64,000 bases of DNA from Amycolatopsis benzoatilytica AK 16/65 (GCF_000383915.1 NZ_KB912942.1:1124506-1188505); one strand, 5' to 3'; positions 27,879 to 37,119 are shown, numbered from the stretch's first letter. Numbers and translations are program-made. Notes: generated by a model from the letters alone, not told the origin.

Positions 27879-27897
27879 GTTAAGAACCTTTACTAAC
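27879..27897 (+). promoter_or_regulatory. Palindromic operator-like site before the permease operon
   Basis: GTTAAGAACCTTTACTAAC is an AT-rich imperfect palindrome in otherwise GC-rich DNA, 22 bases before the permease GTG. It resembles the TTAGGAAA-TTTCCTAA type of site that I associate with ROK-family repressors of chitosan and sugar genes in Streptomyces (14 of 17 positions). The regulator is not in this window. Confidence 0.5.
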
Positions 27898-27918
27898 TAT
27901 TGCGATGGAGGACACGAC

Positions 27919-29352
27919 GTGAGCTCACCCACCCGCCCGGGGGAAGCCGCGGCTCTTCCGCGGACCGGTCTCGAACGCCGAATCGGGCCCCTGCAGGCGA
28001 CCGCGATCAACATGACGCAGATGTGCGGGATCGGCCCGTTCGTCACCATCCCCGCGATGGTCGTGACGATGGGCGGCCCGCAGGCGATGTTCGGCTGGAT
28101 CATCGGCGCGATCATCGCCCTCGCCGACGGGCTTGTCTGGGCCGAACTCGGCGCCGCACTGCCCGGGGCCGGCGGCACCTACATCTATCTGCGCGAGGCG
28201 TTCCAGTACCGGTCCGGCCGGCTGATGCCGTTCCTGTTCGCGTGGAGCGCGGTGCTCTTCATCCCGCTGATCATGTCCACCGGCATCATCGGCCTCGTCC
28301 AGTACCTGGGCTATCTGGTCCCGGGCGTGACCGACGCCGGCGGCGTCACCCCGCTCGGCAAGGTCATCGGCATCGGCATCGTCGTGGTGATCGTGCTGTT
28401 GCTGTTCCGCAAGATCGGGCAGATCAGCAAACTCACCACCGCGTTGTTCCTGATCATGCTGTTCGCCGTCTTCGCGGTGATCATCGCGGCGTTCACGCAC
28501 TTCGACGCGCACCAGGCGTTCAACTTCACCCCGGGCGCCTTCTCCGGCGGCGGCGCGTTCTGGTCCGGCCTCGGTGCCGGCCTCGTCATCGCTGTCTACG
28601 ACTACCTCGGCTACAACACCACCGCCTACCTGGGCGGCGAGGTTCGCGAGCCGGGCCGCACCATCCCGCGGTCGATCATCTTCTCCATCCTCGGCATCAT
28701 GGCGCTCTACTTCCTGCTGCAGGTCGGCGTGCTCGGCTCGACCCCGCTGGAGCAGGTCAAGACCGCGACGTCGGTCGCCTCCTCGGTGCTGGAGCAGGCG
28801 TGGGGGACCGTCGCCGCCAAGATCATCACCGTCTTCATCGTCATCGCCGCGGTCGGCTCGGTGTTCGCCGGGCTGCTCGGCGGTTCGCGGGTGCCGTTCG
28901 AAGCCGCCCGCGACAAGGTGTTCCTGCCGGTCTTCGGCAAGCTGCACCCGAAGCTGCACATGCCGACCGCGGGCGTGCTCGCGATGGGGGCGATCACCGC
29001 GATCGGCTCGCTGTTCGACCTGACCGACGTCATCAACGCCGCGGTCACCGTGCTGGTGCTGATCCAATCGCTCGCGCAGGTCGCCGCGATCATCGTGTTG
29101 CGGCGTCGGCAGCCGAACCTCAAGCGGCCGTACCGGCAGGTGCTGTACCCGGTGCCGACGATCATCGCGCTCGCCGGATGGGTCTACCTGTTCTACTCCG
29201 CCACCACCTTGTCGAAGCTGCTCTCAGTCGGCTGGGTCGTGCTGGGCGTTCTCGCGTTCCTGGTCTACGCGCGCAAGGAAAAGGTGTGGCCGTTCGGCCC
29301 GAAGGAAATCCGCGAGGCGTTCGCGGGCCAGCCGGAAGGAGCGCAGGCATGA
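27919..29352 (+). CDS. APC-superfamily permease
   Basis: Amino-acid/polyamine/organocation-type permease, 477 aa, with 12 membrane spans. The N-terminal TAINMTQMCGIGPFVTIPAM and GALPGAGGTYIYLREAF are family signatures. GAGG at 27907-27910 precedes the GTG at 27919. Its stop overlaps the ATG of the secreted GH2 enzyme (ATGA), so it is the first gene of a three-gene operon with a sugar kinase last. That context suggests import of an amino sugar such as glucosamine, although this family normally carries amino acids and amines; the substrate is unproven. Confidence 0.9.
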   Translation: MSSPTRPGEAAALPRTGLERRIGPLQATAINMTQMCGIGPFVTIPAMVVTMGGPQAMFGWIIGAIIALADGLVWAELGAALPGAGGTYIYLREAFQYRSGRLMPFLFAWSAVLFIPLIMSTGIIGLVQYLGYLVPGVTDAGGVTPLGKVIGIGIVVVIVLLLFRKIGQISKLTTALFLIMLFAVFAVIIAAFTHFDAHQAFNFTPGAFSGGGAFWSGLGAGLVIAVYDYLGYNTTAYLGGEVREPGRTIPRSIIFSILGIMALYFLLQVGVLGSTPLEQVKTATSVASSVLEQAWGTVAAKIITVFIVIAAVGSVFAGLLGGSRVPFEAARDKVFLPVFGKLHPKLHMPTAGVLAMGAITAIGSLFDLTDVINAAVTVLVLIQSLAQVAAIIVLRRRQPNLKRPYRQVLYPVPTIIALAGWVYLFYSATTLSKLLSVGWVVLGVLAFLVYARKEKVWPFGPKEIREAFAGQPEGAQA

Positions 29353-32240
29353 GGAAACCGCTGATCGCGGGGATCACCGCGCTGATCCTGGTTCCCGGGG
29401 TGGCGACGGCGGTGTCGACGGCCGGTGCCGCGCCCGTGCAGCAGCCGGAAACGGCGACCGGCCGGCCGCACGGCCAGTCGGCCATCGGTCTCGGCGGCTG
29501 GCAGGTGCTGACCACCGCGCAGGTGAAGGACGACGGCGCGGCGGTTTCGAAGCCGGGCTACGCCACCGGCAGCTGGTTGAAGGTGAAGCCGGACGACGCG
29601 GGCGCACCGGGCACCGAGATCAACGCGCTGGTGCAGAACAGCAAGTGCGCCAACGTTTACTACTCCGACAACATGCGCAAGTGCTTCGGTTACGTCACGC
29701 AGCTCGGCCCGGTCGCCACGAAGCCGTTCTCCGACCCGTGGTGGTTCCGCACCGATTTCGACCCGGGTTTCCGGCAAGGCAAGAACGCGAAGCTGACCAT
29801 CCCGGGCATCGTCGGCGAAGGCGACGTGTGGGTGAACGGCACGCTCGTCGCGGGCAAGGACGTGGTGAGCGGCGCCTACGCGGGCCACGTCTTCGACGTC
29901 ACGAAGCTGCTGCGCCCGGGCAAGAACACGCTCGCGGTCAAGGTGTACCCGAACAACCCGAACACGATGTACACACTCGACCAGGCCGACTGGGCGCAGA
30001 TCGCGCCGGACAACAACACCGGCCTGCAGTACCCGCCGACCCTGCAGCTGTCCGACGCGCTGAGCGGCGACAACGCGCACGTCGTCCAGGACAACGCTGC
30101 GGATCTGTCGACGTCTTCGCTGACCGCGAAGCTCGACGTCACCAACGACGCGGACAGTGCGCAGACCGGTGACGTCACCGCGACCGTCACGCCGCCGGGC
30201 CAGGGAACGCCGATCATTGTCAAGCAGAGCGTCACGGTTCCCGCGCACAGCAAGCAGACCGTGACGTTCACGCCAGCGAAGTTCCCGCAGCTGAAAATCG
30301 CCAAGCCGCAGGTCTGGTGGCCGTACTCGATGGGGGCGCAGCCGCTCTACACACTCGGCACCGAGGTCGCGCAAGGCGGTGTGGTGTCGACCTCGTCGTC
30401 GGAGACGTTCGGGATCCGGACCGTGTCGTCGAAGCTGGTCGGCAAGTCGGCGGCGCTGCCGGACGGCGCGCGGCTGTTCTCGGTCAACGGCAAGGACTTC
30501 GTCTTCCGCGGCGGGGGATTCGCGCCGGATCTGCTGCTGCGCTACGACAAGGCGGACATCGCGCACCAGCTCGCGCTGATCAAGAACATGGGGCTGTCCG
30601 GCGTCCGGCTCGAAGGCCACGACATGCCCGCGGACTTCTACGACCAGGCCGACCGGGCCGGGCTGCTGGTGCTCGGCGGTTTCCTCTGCTGTGACGCGTG
30701 GCAGCCGGAGAAACCGGAGAAGCTGACCGATCGCGACTACCGGATCATGCACGACTCGGCGTACTCGATCGCGCAGCGCGAACGCAGCCACCCGAGCGTG
30801 ATCGTGTACGGCTGGAGCGACAACGCGCCCATCCCGCGGCAGGAGACCGAGACGCTGAGCGCGTTCAAAGCCGCGGACTGGAACGTGCCGCTGATCGCGT
30901 CTGCTGAGTACAAGAGCACCAAGACGCTCGGCCCGTCGGGGGAGAAGGAGGGACCCTACGACTGGGTCCCGCCGTCCTATTGGTACGACTCCTCGACCTT
31001 CGACAAGACCGACCCGAGCCGCACGAACGCGGGCGGCGCCTGGGGCTTCGCGAGCGAGCAGAGCGCCGGGCACACCGTGCCGACGCTGGACTCGATCCGG
31101 CGGTTCATGTCGCCGGCGGAACAGGCCAAGCTGTGGCAGGACCCGGCATACAACCAGTACCACGCGAATTTCGAGTCCGGGCACGGCGGCTACAAGTTCG
31201 GCACGCTGTACACCCTGGACGATTCGATCTCGCACCGCTACGGCAAGTGGGACTCGCTGGAGTCCTATGTGGAGTCCGCGCAGATCGCGAACTACGAGAA
31301 CACCCGCTCCCAGTTCGAAGCGTTCCTGGCGCACTCCAAGGACAAGCAGAACCCGTCCACCGGAGTGGTGTACTGGCAGCTCAACAAGGGCTGGCCGACG
31401 CTGCTGTGGTCGCTGTACAACAACGACGGCGACCAGCCCGGCGCGTACTTCGGCGCGCAGAAGGCGAACAAGCCGCTGCACGCGCTTTACGCCTACGACA
31501 CCGGCACGGTCGCGCTGGACAACCTCGGCGCTTCCCGGCTGGACGGAATTTCCGTGCAGGCCAAGGTGTACGACCCCGCGGGCAAGGTGCTCGACGACCA
31601 GTCCACCGGCGCGGTTTCGCTGGACAGCCAGGGCGTCGCGACCGGGCTGCTGAAGCCGAAGGTCCCGGCCGAGACGAAGGCCCCGGCCAAGGCCCAGGTG
31701 TACTTCGTGGAGCTGCAGGTGCGCCGAGGCGGAAAGGTCGTGGACCGGAACGTCTACTGGATGTCGACGCAGAAGGACGTCGTGAACTGGGCGAAGACGC
31801 TGCAGCAGCCCCAGGCCACGATGAGCCAGTACGCCGACCTGACCGCGTTGCGCGACCTGCCGAAGGCGCAGGTGGGCGTAACCGCGTCGACCAGCCCGGC
31901 CAACGGCCCGGACGGCGCGGACACCCAGACGACGGTCACCGTCACCAACACCTCGCCGACGCCGGCCGCCGCGTTCTTCCTGCGCGCCGACCTGCGCCGC
32001 GGCGGTGCCGCCGACGCGGATTCGCAGCTCGCGGCGGCGACCTGGGACGACAACGACATCACGTTGTGGCCGGGCGAATCGCAAACGTTGACCGTCCGCT
32101 ACCGGGCCGCCGACCTGCGCGGCGCGTCCCCGGTGATCAGCGTGGACGGGTTCAACACCGGCCGGGTCGTGGTGCCGGCCGGTCCGCACCGGGGCGGTCA
32201 CGGGACCGTCCCGCCGGTCATCGAGGGGACCCGCGAGTGA
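29349..32240 (+). CDS. Secreted GH2 exo-beta-D-glucosaminidase-like enzyme (CsxA-like)
   Basis: Secreted glycoside hydrolase of 963 aa. A signal peptide (residues 1-28, MRKPLIAG followed by a hydrophobic core to VSTAGAA) precedes the GH2 sugar-binding jelly roll (about 85-220), an immunoglobulin-like domain, the TIM barrel (about 370-680) and C-terminal beta domains. In the barrel, YGWSDNAP places an Asp at 491 and GFASEQSAG a Glu at 570. These correspond to the unusual Asp acid and Glu nucleophile of Amycolatopsis CsxA, which removes glucosamine from the ends of chitosan. Operon with permease and ROK kinase. Confidence 0.82.
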   Translation: MRKPLIAGITALILVPGVATAVSTAGAAPVQQPETATGRPHGQSAIGLGGWQVLTTAQVKDDGAAVSKPGYATGSWLKVKPDDAGAPGTEINALVQNSKCANVYYSDNMRKCFGYVTQLGPVATKPFSDPWWFRTDFDPGFRQGKNAKLTIPGIVGEGDVWVNGTLVAGKDVVSGAYAGHVFDVTKLLRPGKNTLAVKVYPNNPNTMYTLDQADWAQIAPDNNTGLQYPPTLQLSDALSGDNAHVVQDNAADLSTSSLTAKLDVTNDADSAQTGDVTATVTPPGQGTPIIVKQSVTVPAHSKQTVTFTPAKFPQLKIAKPQVWWPYSMGAQPLYTLGTEVAQGGVVSTSSSETFGIRTVSSKLVGKSAALPDGARLFSVNGKDFVFRGGGFAPDLLLRYDKADIAHQLALIKNMGLSGVRLEGHDMPADFYDQADRAGLLVLGGFLCCDAWQPEKPEKLTDRDYRIMHDSAYSIAQRERSHPSVIVYGWSDNAPIPRQETETLSAFKAADWNVPLIASAEYKSTKTLGPSGEKEGPYDWVPPSYWYDSSTFDKTDPSRTNAGGAWGFASEQSAGHTVPTLDSIRRFMSPAEQAKLWQDPAYNQYHANFESGHGGYKFGTLYTLDDSISHRYGKWDSLESYVESAQIANYENTRSQFEAFLAHSKDKQNPSTGVVYWQLNKGWPTLLWSLYNNDGDQPGAYFGAQKANKPLHALYAYDTGTVALDNLGASRLDGISVQAKVYDPAGKVLDDQSTGAVSLDSQGVATGLLKPKVPAETKAPAKAQVYFVELQVRRGGKVVDRNVYWMSTQKDVVNWAKTLQQPQATMSQYADLTALRDLPKAQVGVTASTSPANGPDGADTQTTVTVTNTSPTPAAAFFLRADLRRGGAADADSQLAAATWDDNDITLWPGESQTLTVRYRAADLRGASPVISVDGFNTGRVVVPAGPHRGGHGTVPPVIEGTRE

Positions 32241-33127
32241 CATCGGACGATCTGATCCTGGGCATCGACTTCGGCGGCACGAAAGTGGCGCTGGGGCTGT
32301 CCGACCGGACCGGGAGCCTGCGGGCGACCCGCCGGCTCGACACCGACGCGGAAGCCGGTGCCGAGCAGGTGGTCACCCGCGCGCTCGCCGCCGCGGCCGA
32401 TCTCGCCGAGGGCTCCCGGATCAGCGCGATCGGGGTGGTCAGCCCGGGCATCGTGCTGCCGGACCGGATCCTGCTGGCCCCGAACGTGCCCGGCTGGGAG
32501 GAGCTGCACCTGGCCGAGCTGGTGTCGGCGGCGTTCCCGGACGTGCCGGTGACCGTCGGCACGGATGCGAAGGCGGCCGCGCTGGCGGAGTGGAAATGGG
32601 GCACGCTGGCCGGTGCCGACCCGGCCGTGTTCCTGTCGCTGGGCACCGGCATCGCGGCCGCGGTGCTGGTTCGCGGCCGCCTGCTGACCGGCGCGAACGG
32701 CGCGGCCGGGGAGCTGGGATACAACCTGCGCACCCCCCAAGACACCGAGGGCTTCAAGAGCGGAGCGGCGCCGCTCGAAGAAGCCGTCGGGGGCCGGGGG
32801 CTGGGCACGCGGGCGACCGCGTTGCTCGGCCGCCCGGTGACTGCCGGCGAACTGTTCGCGCTGGCCCGCGAGCACGCCGAGGCGAAGGAGCTGGTCATCG
32901 CGGCGCTGGACGAGCTGTCCATGCACGTGGCCAACCTGGCGATCGCCTTCGACCCGACCCGCATCGCCGTCGGCGGCGGCCTGGTCCGCTCGGCGGACGT
33001 GCTGCTGCCGGCCCTGCGCGAACGTCTCGCAGCGGCTGTCCCGTTCCCGCCGGAGCTGGTGCCGGCCCGGTTCGACCAGGACGGCGCGCTGCTGGGCGCG
33101 GTCGCCCTCGCGCTGGGCGAGGGCTGA
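32237..33127 (+). CDS. ROK-family sugar kinase
   Basis: Kinase of 296 aa without an N-terminal DNA-binding domain, so an enzyme rather than a ROK repressor. Marks are LGIDFGGTKVALGL (ATP phosphate 1), DAKAAALAEWKWG, SLGTGIAAAVLVRGRLLTGANGAAGELGYN (phosphate 2 and sugar contact) and VGGGLVRSADVLLP. The zinc-binding CxCGxxGC motif of many ROK glucokinases is absent. The GTG start overlaps the stop of the GH2 gene. A glucosamine or N-acetylglucosamine kinase is the natural guess from the operon. Confidence 0.88.
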   Translation: MTSDDLILGIDFGGTKVALGLSDRTGSLRATRRLDTDAEAGAEQVVTRALAAAADLAEGSRISAIGVVSPGIVLPDRILLAPNVPGWEELHLAELVSAAFPDVPVTVGTDAKAAALAEWKWGTLAGADPAVFLSLGTGIAAAVLVRGRLLTGANGAAGELGYNLRTPQDTEGFKSGAAPLEEAVGGRGLGTRATALLGRPVTAGELFALAREHAEAKELVIAALDELSMHVANLAIAFDPTRIAVGGGLVRSADVLLPALRERLAAAVPFPPELVPARFDQDGALLGAVALALGEG

Positions 33128-33132
33128 GTTCT

Positions 33133-33173
33133 CCGTGGCCGGCAGGGCTGCCCCGACGCCCTGCCGGCCACGG
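33133..33173 (+). terminator. Hairpin terminator after the ROK kinase
   Basis: A perfect 16-base stem (33133-33148 with 33158-33173, arm CCGTGGCCGGCAGGGC) and a 9-base loop start 6 bases after the kinase stop. No T-run. This ends the permease-GH2-kinase operon. Confidence 0.85.
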
Positions 33174-33210
33174 CTTCCACCTCGGAGCCGGTGTCTCCCG
33201 GTTTCCTCCC

Positions 33211-33237
33211 GCCACCCGCGAGCCGCTCGCGGGTGGC
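33211..33237 (+). terminator. Second hairpin downstream of the ROK kinase
   Basis: A perfect 12-base stem GCCACCCGCGAG (33211-33222 with 33226-33237) with a 3-base loop, 84 bases beyond the kinase stop. It could be a backup terminator. The remaining bases up to the P450 gene hold its promoter, for which no clear boxes were seen. Confidence 0.6.
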
Positions 33238-33423
33238 GTGCTCGTTCCGCGCTCGGCCGGTGAGGCGGGCCGACGACGGCCATTGTGGCGAGGGGCCCGA
33301 CAGCTCCGGGCCAGGCAAGCTGGCCGGGTGATCGGCGTACACAGTGGACCGGTGCTGGTCACAGCGTGACGGGCGTCTCCGCCCCGGACCGCTGCGGGGG
33401 TGGGGTGCGGTACTGTCGCGACC

Positions 33424-34701
33424 ATGGGGAGTCTCCGTTCGCGTGTCCTCGCCTGGGCCGGCCGCCGCTACCTCGCGCGCCAGCAAAAGCGGGGTTTCGA
33501 TCTCGAGAAGATGGCGCTGCTGCCGGATTCGGCGCTGGAGCCGTTGCGCAGGCACGGACTCGACCCGGTGCCGGATCTCGGCCGCCTGCGTGCCGAGGCT
33601 CCGATCAGCAAGCTCGACCTGCCGTTCGGGATGAACGCCTGGCTGGTGACCGGCTACGAGGAGGCGAAGGCTGTCCTCGGCAAGGGCAGCGAGTTCAGCA
33701 ACGATTTCACGAACCTGGTCGGCAACGCGGGCGTCACCGAGGACCAGAACCCGGGCGGGCTCGGGTTCGCCGACCCGCCGGTGCACACCCGGCTGCGGAA
33801 GCTGCTCACGCCCGAGTTCACGATGCGCAGGCTGTCCCGGCTCACGCCGCGGATCGACGAGATCGTGGCCGACCGGCTGGACGCGATGGCCGCCGCCGAC
33901 GGTCCGGTGGACCTGTGGGAAGAGTTCGCGCTGCCGATCCCGTCGCTGACCATCTGCGAACTGCTCGGAGTGTCCTACGAGGACCGCGCTGACTTCCAGC
34001 GGCTGAGCACGGCCCGGTTCGACCTGTTCAGCGGCGCGGGCGCGTCGCTGGGGGCGATCTCGGAATCGCTCGGCTACCTGCTGGAGATCGTGCGCAAGCA
34101 GCGCGAACAGCCCGGCGACGGCCTGCTCGGGATGCTGATCAAGGAGCATGGCGACGAGATCGACGACCGGGAGCTCGCCGGCCTGGCGGACGGAATCCTG
34201 ACCGGCGGCCTCGAGACGACGGCGAGCATGCTGGCCCTCGGCGCACTGGTGGTGCTGCGCGACCCGGCCGCGTTCGAAGCGGTCCGCGGCGACGACGACT
34301 CGGTGCACCGGTTCGTGGAGGAGTTGCTGCGCTACCTGACCGTGGTGCAGATGGCGTTCCCGCGCTTCGCGAAGCAGGATCTGGACGTCGCCGGCGTGCA
34401 CATCAGCGAGGGCGACATCGTGCTGGTTTCGCTGTCGGTCGCCGACCGCGACCCAGTGCTCGGCAAAGGCGATTTGGACCGGTTCGACCCGACCCGCGAG
34501 CCGTCGTCGCACTTGGCGTTCGGCTACGGGATCCACCGGTGCATCGGTGCGGAGCTGGGGCGCATGGAGCTGCGCGCGGCCTACCCGGCCTTGGTGCGGC
34601 GGTTCCCGAAGCTGCGGCTGGCAGTGGAGCCGGAGGAGCTGGCGTTCCGGAAGGTGTCGATCGTGTACGGGCTGGATTCGCTGCCGGTGCTGGTGGACTG
34701 A
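33424..34701 (+). CDS. Cytochrome P450
   Basis: Soluble bacterial P450 monooxygenase of 425 aa. The heme-binding segment is AFGYGIHRCIGAELGRMEL with the axial Cys at 373. The K-helix ExxR is EELLRY. The oxygen-binding I-helix reads GILTGGLETTASM, so the usual Ala/Gly-Gly-x-Glu/Asp-Thr appears as GGLETT. The PERF-type segment is FDPTREPSSHLAFG. ATG 33424 gives a normal N terminus; a GTG 24 bases earlier is in frame. No ferredoxin or reductase gene is adjacent, so partners must be encoded elsewhere. Substrate unknown. Confidence 0.93.
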   Translation: MGSLRSRVLAWAGRRYLARQQKRGFDLEKMALLPDSALEPLRRHGLDPVPDLGRLRAEAPISKLDLPFGMNAWLVTGYEEAKAVLGKGSEFSNDFTNLVGNAGVTEDQNPGGLGFADPPVHTRLRKLLTPEFTMRRLSRLTPRIDEIVADRLDAMAAADGPVDLWEEFALPIPSLTICELLGVSYEDRADFQRLSTARFDLFSGAGASLGAISESLGYLLEIVRKQREQPGDGLLGMLIKEHGDEIDDRELAGLADGILTGGLETTASMLALGALVVLRDPAAFEAVRGDDDSVHRFVEELLRYLTVVQMAFPRFAKQDLDVAGVHISEGDIVLVSLSVADRDPVLGKGDLDRFDPTREPSSHLAFGYGIHRCIGAELGRMELRAAYPALVRRFPKLRLAVEPEELAFRKVSIVYGLDSLPVLVD

Positions 34702-34796
34702 CCTCAAAGCCAGGAACTTGAGGCGACGCTGCGGGTGTCTTGAGCCGCGTCTGCCCAGGTCGACGGAGCTGGCCGGGGCCAGCGGGTGGCGGGAGG

Positions 34797-34849
34797 TCCG
34801 TGAAGGGCCCCTTGAGGGAATCAGATTCCCTCAAGGGGCCCTTCACGGA
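34797..34849. repeat. Dispersed 53-bp palindrome, copy 2 (perfect)
   Basis: Arms 34797-34820 and 34826-34849 are exact 24-base reverse complements around TCAGA; the core is GAAGGGCCCCTTGAGGGAA. It lies in the 376-base gap between the P450 and AlkB genes (34702-35077), where I see no other feature. Confidence 0.92.
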
Positions 34850-35077
34850 CCTGATGAAACGGCTATATCGTCGTCAATCGGTTATTTCGGTGGCGCTGGC
34901 GGCCTTTATGGATGGCCCGCCGGCGGACGCGTCGCAGCTCAAATTCCTCGCTTGGACTCTGAGCCCGTGAAGGTAACCTTCGCGGACGTCCCACGCCGTG
35001 CCCGCGGTCCGTCGGCTCCGCCAAGCCGCTGTCGCTCCCACGGCCGGGCTGCCCCCGAGCGCCGTGTCACGCGCCGC

Positions 35078-35704
35078 TCATCGGACCCCGCGCGGCCGGA
35101 ACTGGATGCTGATCCGAGGCCCCACTGCCCTCGCCGTCTTCGGAATGGCGTGTTCCCACGTCCGCTGGCAGGACCCGCCCATCACGATCAGGTCGCCGTG
35201 CCCCAGCGGATACCGCACCGATTCCCCGCCTCCGCGCGGGCGCAGCGCGAGCTGCCGTGCCGCGCCGACGGACAAGATGGCGACCATCGTGTCTTCGATC
35301 CGGCCGCGGCCCAGGTCGTCGCCGTGCCAGGCCACGCTGTCTTGGCCGTCCCGGTAGTAGCACAGCCCGGCCGTGCGGAACGGTTCGCCCAGTTCAGCCG
35401 CATAGTGCGCGGTCAGCGCCTCCCTCGCCTCGGCGAGGACCGGGTGCGGAAGCGGCCGCTGCTCCCGGTAGAAGCACAGCAGCCGGGGGACGGCGACCAC
35501 CCGGTCGTACATCTGCCGCCGCTCCTCTTGCCACGGGACCTCGGCCGCCAGGTGCTCGAACAGCTCGTCCGAGCCGTCCAGCCATCCCGGCAGCACGTCG
35601 ATCCACGCGCCCTGCCCGAGCTCGGTGCGGCGCAGGCCGGACAGCGGTCCCAGTGCGGTCGGTTCGCCCGCGCCGAACAGCGAACCCTGAAGTGCCTGAC
35701 TCAT
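35078..35704 (-). CDS. AlkB-type 2-oxoglutarate/Fe(II) dioxygenase
   Basis: Oxidative dealkylation enzyme of 208 aa that removes methyl groups from N1-methyladenine or N3-methylcytosine in DNA or RNA. The Fe(II) ligands are H127 and D129 (in AWHGDDLG) and H185 (in RTWEHAIPKT). The 2-oxoglutarate arginine is in PRISIQFRPR near the C terminus. Substrate-site strands LCYYRDGQDSVAWH and DLIVMGGSCQ fit the AlkB family. Single gene, start ATG 35704. The length is normal for actinobacterial AlkB. Confidence 0.92.
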   Translation of the reverse strand: MSQALQGSLFGAGEPTALGPLSGLRRTELGQGAWIDVLPGWLDGSDELFEHLAAEVPWQEERRQMYDRVVAVPRLLCFYREQRPLPHPVLAEAREALTAHYAAELGEPFRTAGLCYYRDGQDSVAWHGDDLGRGRIEDTMVAILSVGAARQLALRPRGGGESVRYPLGHGDLIVMGGSCQRTWEHAIPKTARAVGPRISIQFRPRGVR

Positions 35705-35741
35705 GAACCCACCGTACCTGAAGTTCGAACACCTGTTCGAG

Positions 35742-36320
35742 CTAATCTGCCGGTTTGGGGTGCGCGGTCACGACGAGCCGGTGCATCCTGGCATCGGGAG
35801 CGGATTCGTGGTGATAGCGGGAGACGAGGTCGGCGACGAGGGCGGTCAGTTCTTCGGTGAAGGCGGAGCGGTCGCGGGCGGAGGCGAAGGCGATCTCCGC
35901 GTCCAGGGTCAGCGTTGAGAGCGGTTTGCCGGCCCGGGCGGCGCGGCGGACGAGCCCGGCGACCTCGCGCAGGGTCCGGCCGGCGACGGCCAGCAGGTAG
36001 CTCGCCGAGAGGCGGTCGGCCTTCACCCGGACGGTGCCGGCTGGGCCCAGCGCGGCGGGGGAGAGCAGGTAGGAGCCGGCGGTGGCGACGAAAAGGCGTT
36101 CGGTGAGGCCGCCCCATTGCCGGGTGCCCGCGGGCTCGACCAGGCCGTGCGACTCGAGCGCGCGCAGGTGGTAGTTGACCTTTTGCCTGGTCAGCTCGAC
36201 GCGGGTGGCCAGCGCGGCGGCCGAGGCCGGTTCGGTCAACGCGGCCAGCAGCCGGGCGCGCACCGGGTCCAGTGCGATCGCCGCGACGGCGGGGTCCTCG
36301 ATCACTACGACGTCCTGCAT
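35742..36320 (-). CDS. ArsR-family HTH transcriptional regulator
   Basis: Regulator of 192 aa with an N-terminal winged helix: DPVRARLLAALTEPASAAALATRVELTRQKVNYHLRALESHG spans about residues 18-60 and has the ArsR/HTH_20 pattern. The C-terminal two thirds (VRVKADRLSASYLLAV and onward) is a helical effector or dimer region with no metal-binding cysteines. The ATG at 36320 begins MQDVVVIEDPAVAAIAL; longer in-frame versions look non-coding. It is divergent from the secreted protein at 36461 and may control it. Confidence 0.87.
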   Translation of the reverse strand: MQDVVVIEDPAVAAIALDPVRARLLAALTEPASAAALATRVELTRQKVNYHLRALESHGLVEPAGTRQWGGLTERLFVATAGSYLLSPAALGPAGTVRVKADRLSASYLLAVAGRTLREVAGLVRRAARAGKPLSTLTLDAEIAFASARDRSAFTEELTALVADLVSRYHHESAPDARMHRLVVTAHPKPAD

Positions 36321-36460
36321 CCGCTGAGCCAAGCAGTGACAAACAAAGTCGTCAAGGCGGCCGCCCTTGTCCGCAATCGTCCGCGGACTTAGAGTGATCC
36401 ACCAGTGGTCTGGACCTGTACCACCACCGCCGCCGCCCTGAGTTCCACGGAGGTTGGCAC

Positions 36461-37066
36461 GTGCGCACGAGAACCCGGATCGGCGGAGCGCTGGCAGCGG
36501 CGGCTTGCGGGCTCGCGATCCTCGCCCCGGCAGCGTCCGCGCAGGTCGGCGGCGGCACCTGGACGCCATGGTCGCCGAGCTACAAAGAGCAGCAGAAAGG
36601 CTGCGGCCAAGTCAGCGGGCTCACCTTCAAGCTGACCTGCTCGGACAGCAGCGGCGAGCAACGCGCCGAACGCCGCTACGAGACCTACACCGGCGGCACC
36701 CACCAGTTCGAAGGCTCATTCAAGATCACCAGCATGGCCGGTTCGCGGATCAGCCTGAAGCAGACCTTCCGCGACGGTTCGAACGCCGGCCCGTATTTCC
36801 TGCTGGCCGTCGAGAAGGGCGGCCGGCTCTACACGGTCGAGAACGGCCAGACCGTCGCCACCGGCGCGACTGTCGGCACCTCGGTGCGCGTCAACACGAT
36901 CAACCAGCCTGGCAGCTCGCATCAGGTGTACATCAACGGTTCGCTGAAACAGACCGACGACAGCCCGTCCGGCAGCTACTACGACAAATTCGGTTCGTAC
37001 CGGACGGCCAGCGGCGCTGGTCCGATCACTGTGGAGTGGAGCGGCATCAAATTCTGGACCAAGTGA
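36461..37066 (+). CDS. Secreted protein, possible polysaccharide-lyase-like jelly roll
   Basis: Exported protein of 201 aa. The GTG start has GGAGG upstream, and residues 1-27 form a signal peptide (MRTRTRIGG, an alanine-rich core, APAASAQ). The mature part is beta-rich with a two-cysteine pair (CGQVSGLTFKLTC). Strands such as FEGSFKITSMAGSRISLKQTF and FGSYRTASGAGPITVEWSGI (residues about 80-100 and 177-196) resemble the jelly roll of alginate-lyase-like proteins. I do not see a secure catalytic set, so the enzyme role is only a possibility. Confidence 0.75.
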   Translation: MRTRTRIGGALAAAACGLAILAPAASAQVGGGTWTPWSPSYKEQQKGCGQVSGLTFKLTCSDSSGEQRAERRYETYTGGTHQFEGSFKITSMAGSRISLKQTFRDGSNAGPYFLLAVEKGGRLYTVENGQTVATGATVGTSVRVNTINQPGSSHQVYINGSLKQTDDSPSGSYYDKFGSYRTASGAGPITVEWSGIKFWTK

Positions 37067-37119
37067 GCGGGCACTAAGAGCATGCCTCACCTGGTGCTGA
37101 CGTGATGGCTGCTCGACCG

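Noticed and set aside
29265..32243. Long minus-strand frame opposite the GH2 gene
   Set aside because: Antisense shadow of a GC-rich gene; Arg/Val/His-rich product with no domain.
35742..36569. Longer version of the ArsR-type regulator starting near 36569
   Set aside because: The added N terminus is Arg/Gly/Ala-rich and overlaps the promoter and start of the divergent secreted-protein gene; ATG 36320 is more natural.
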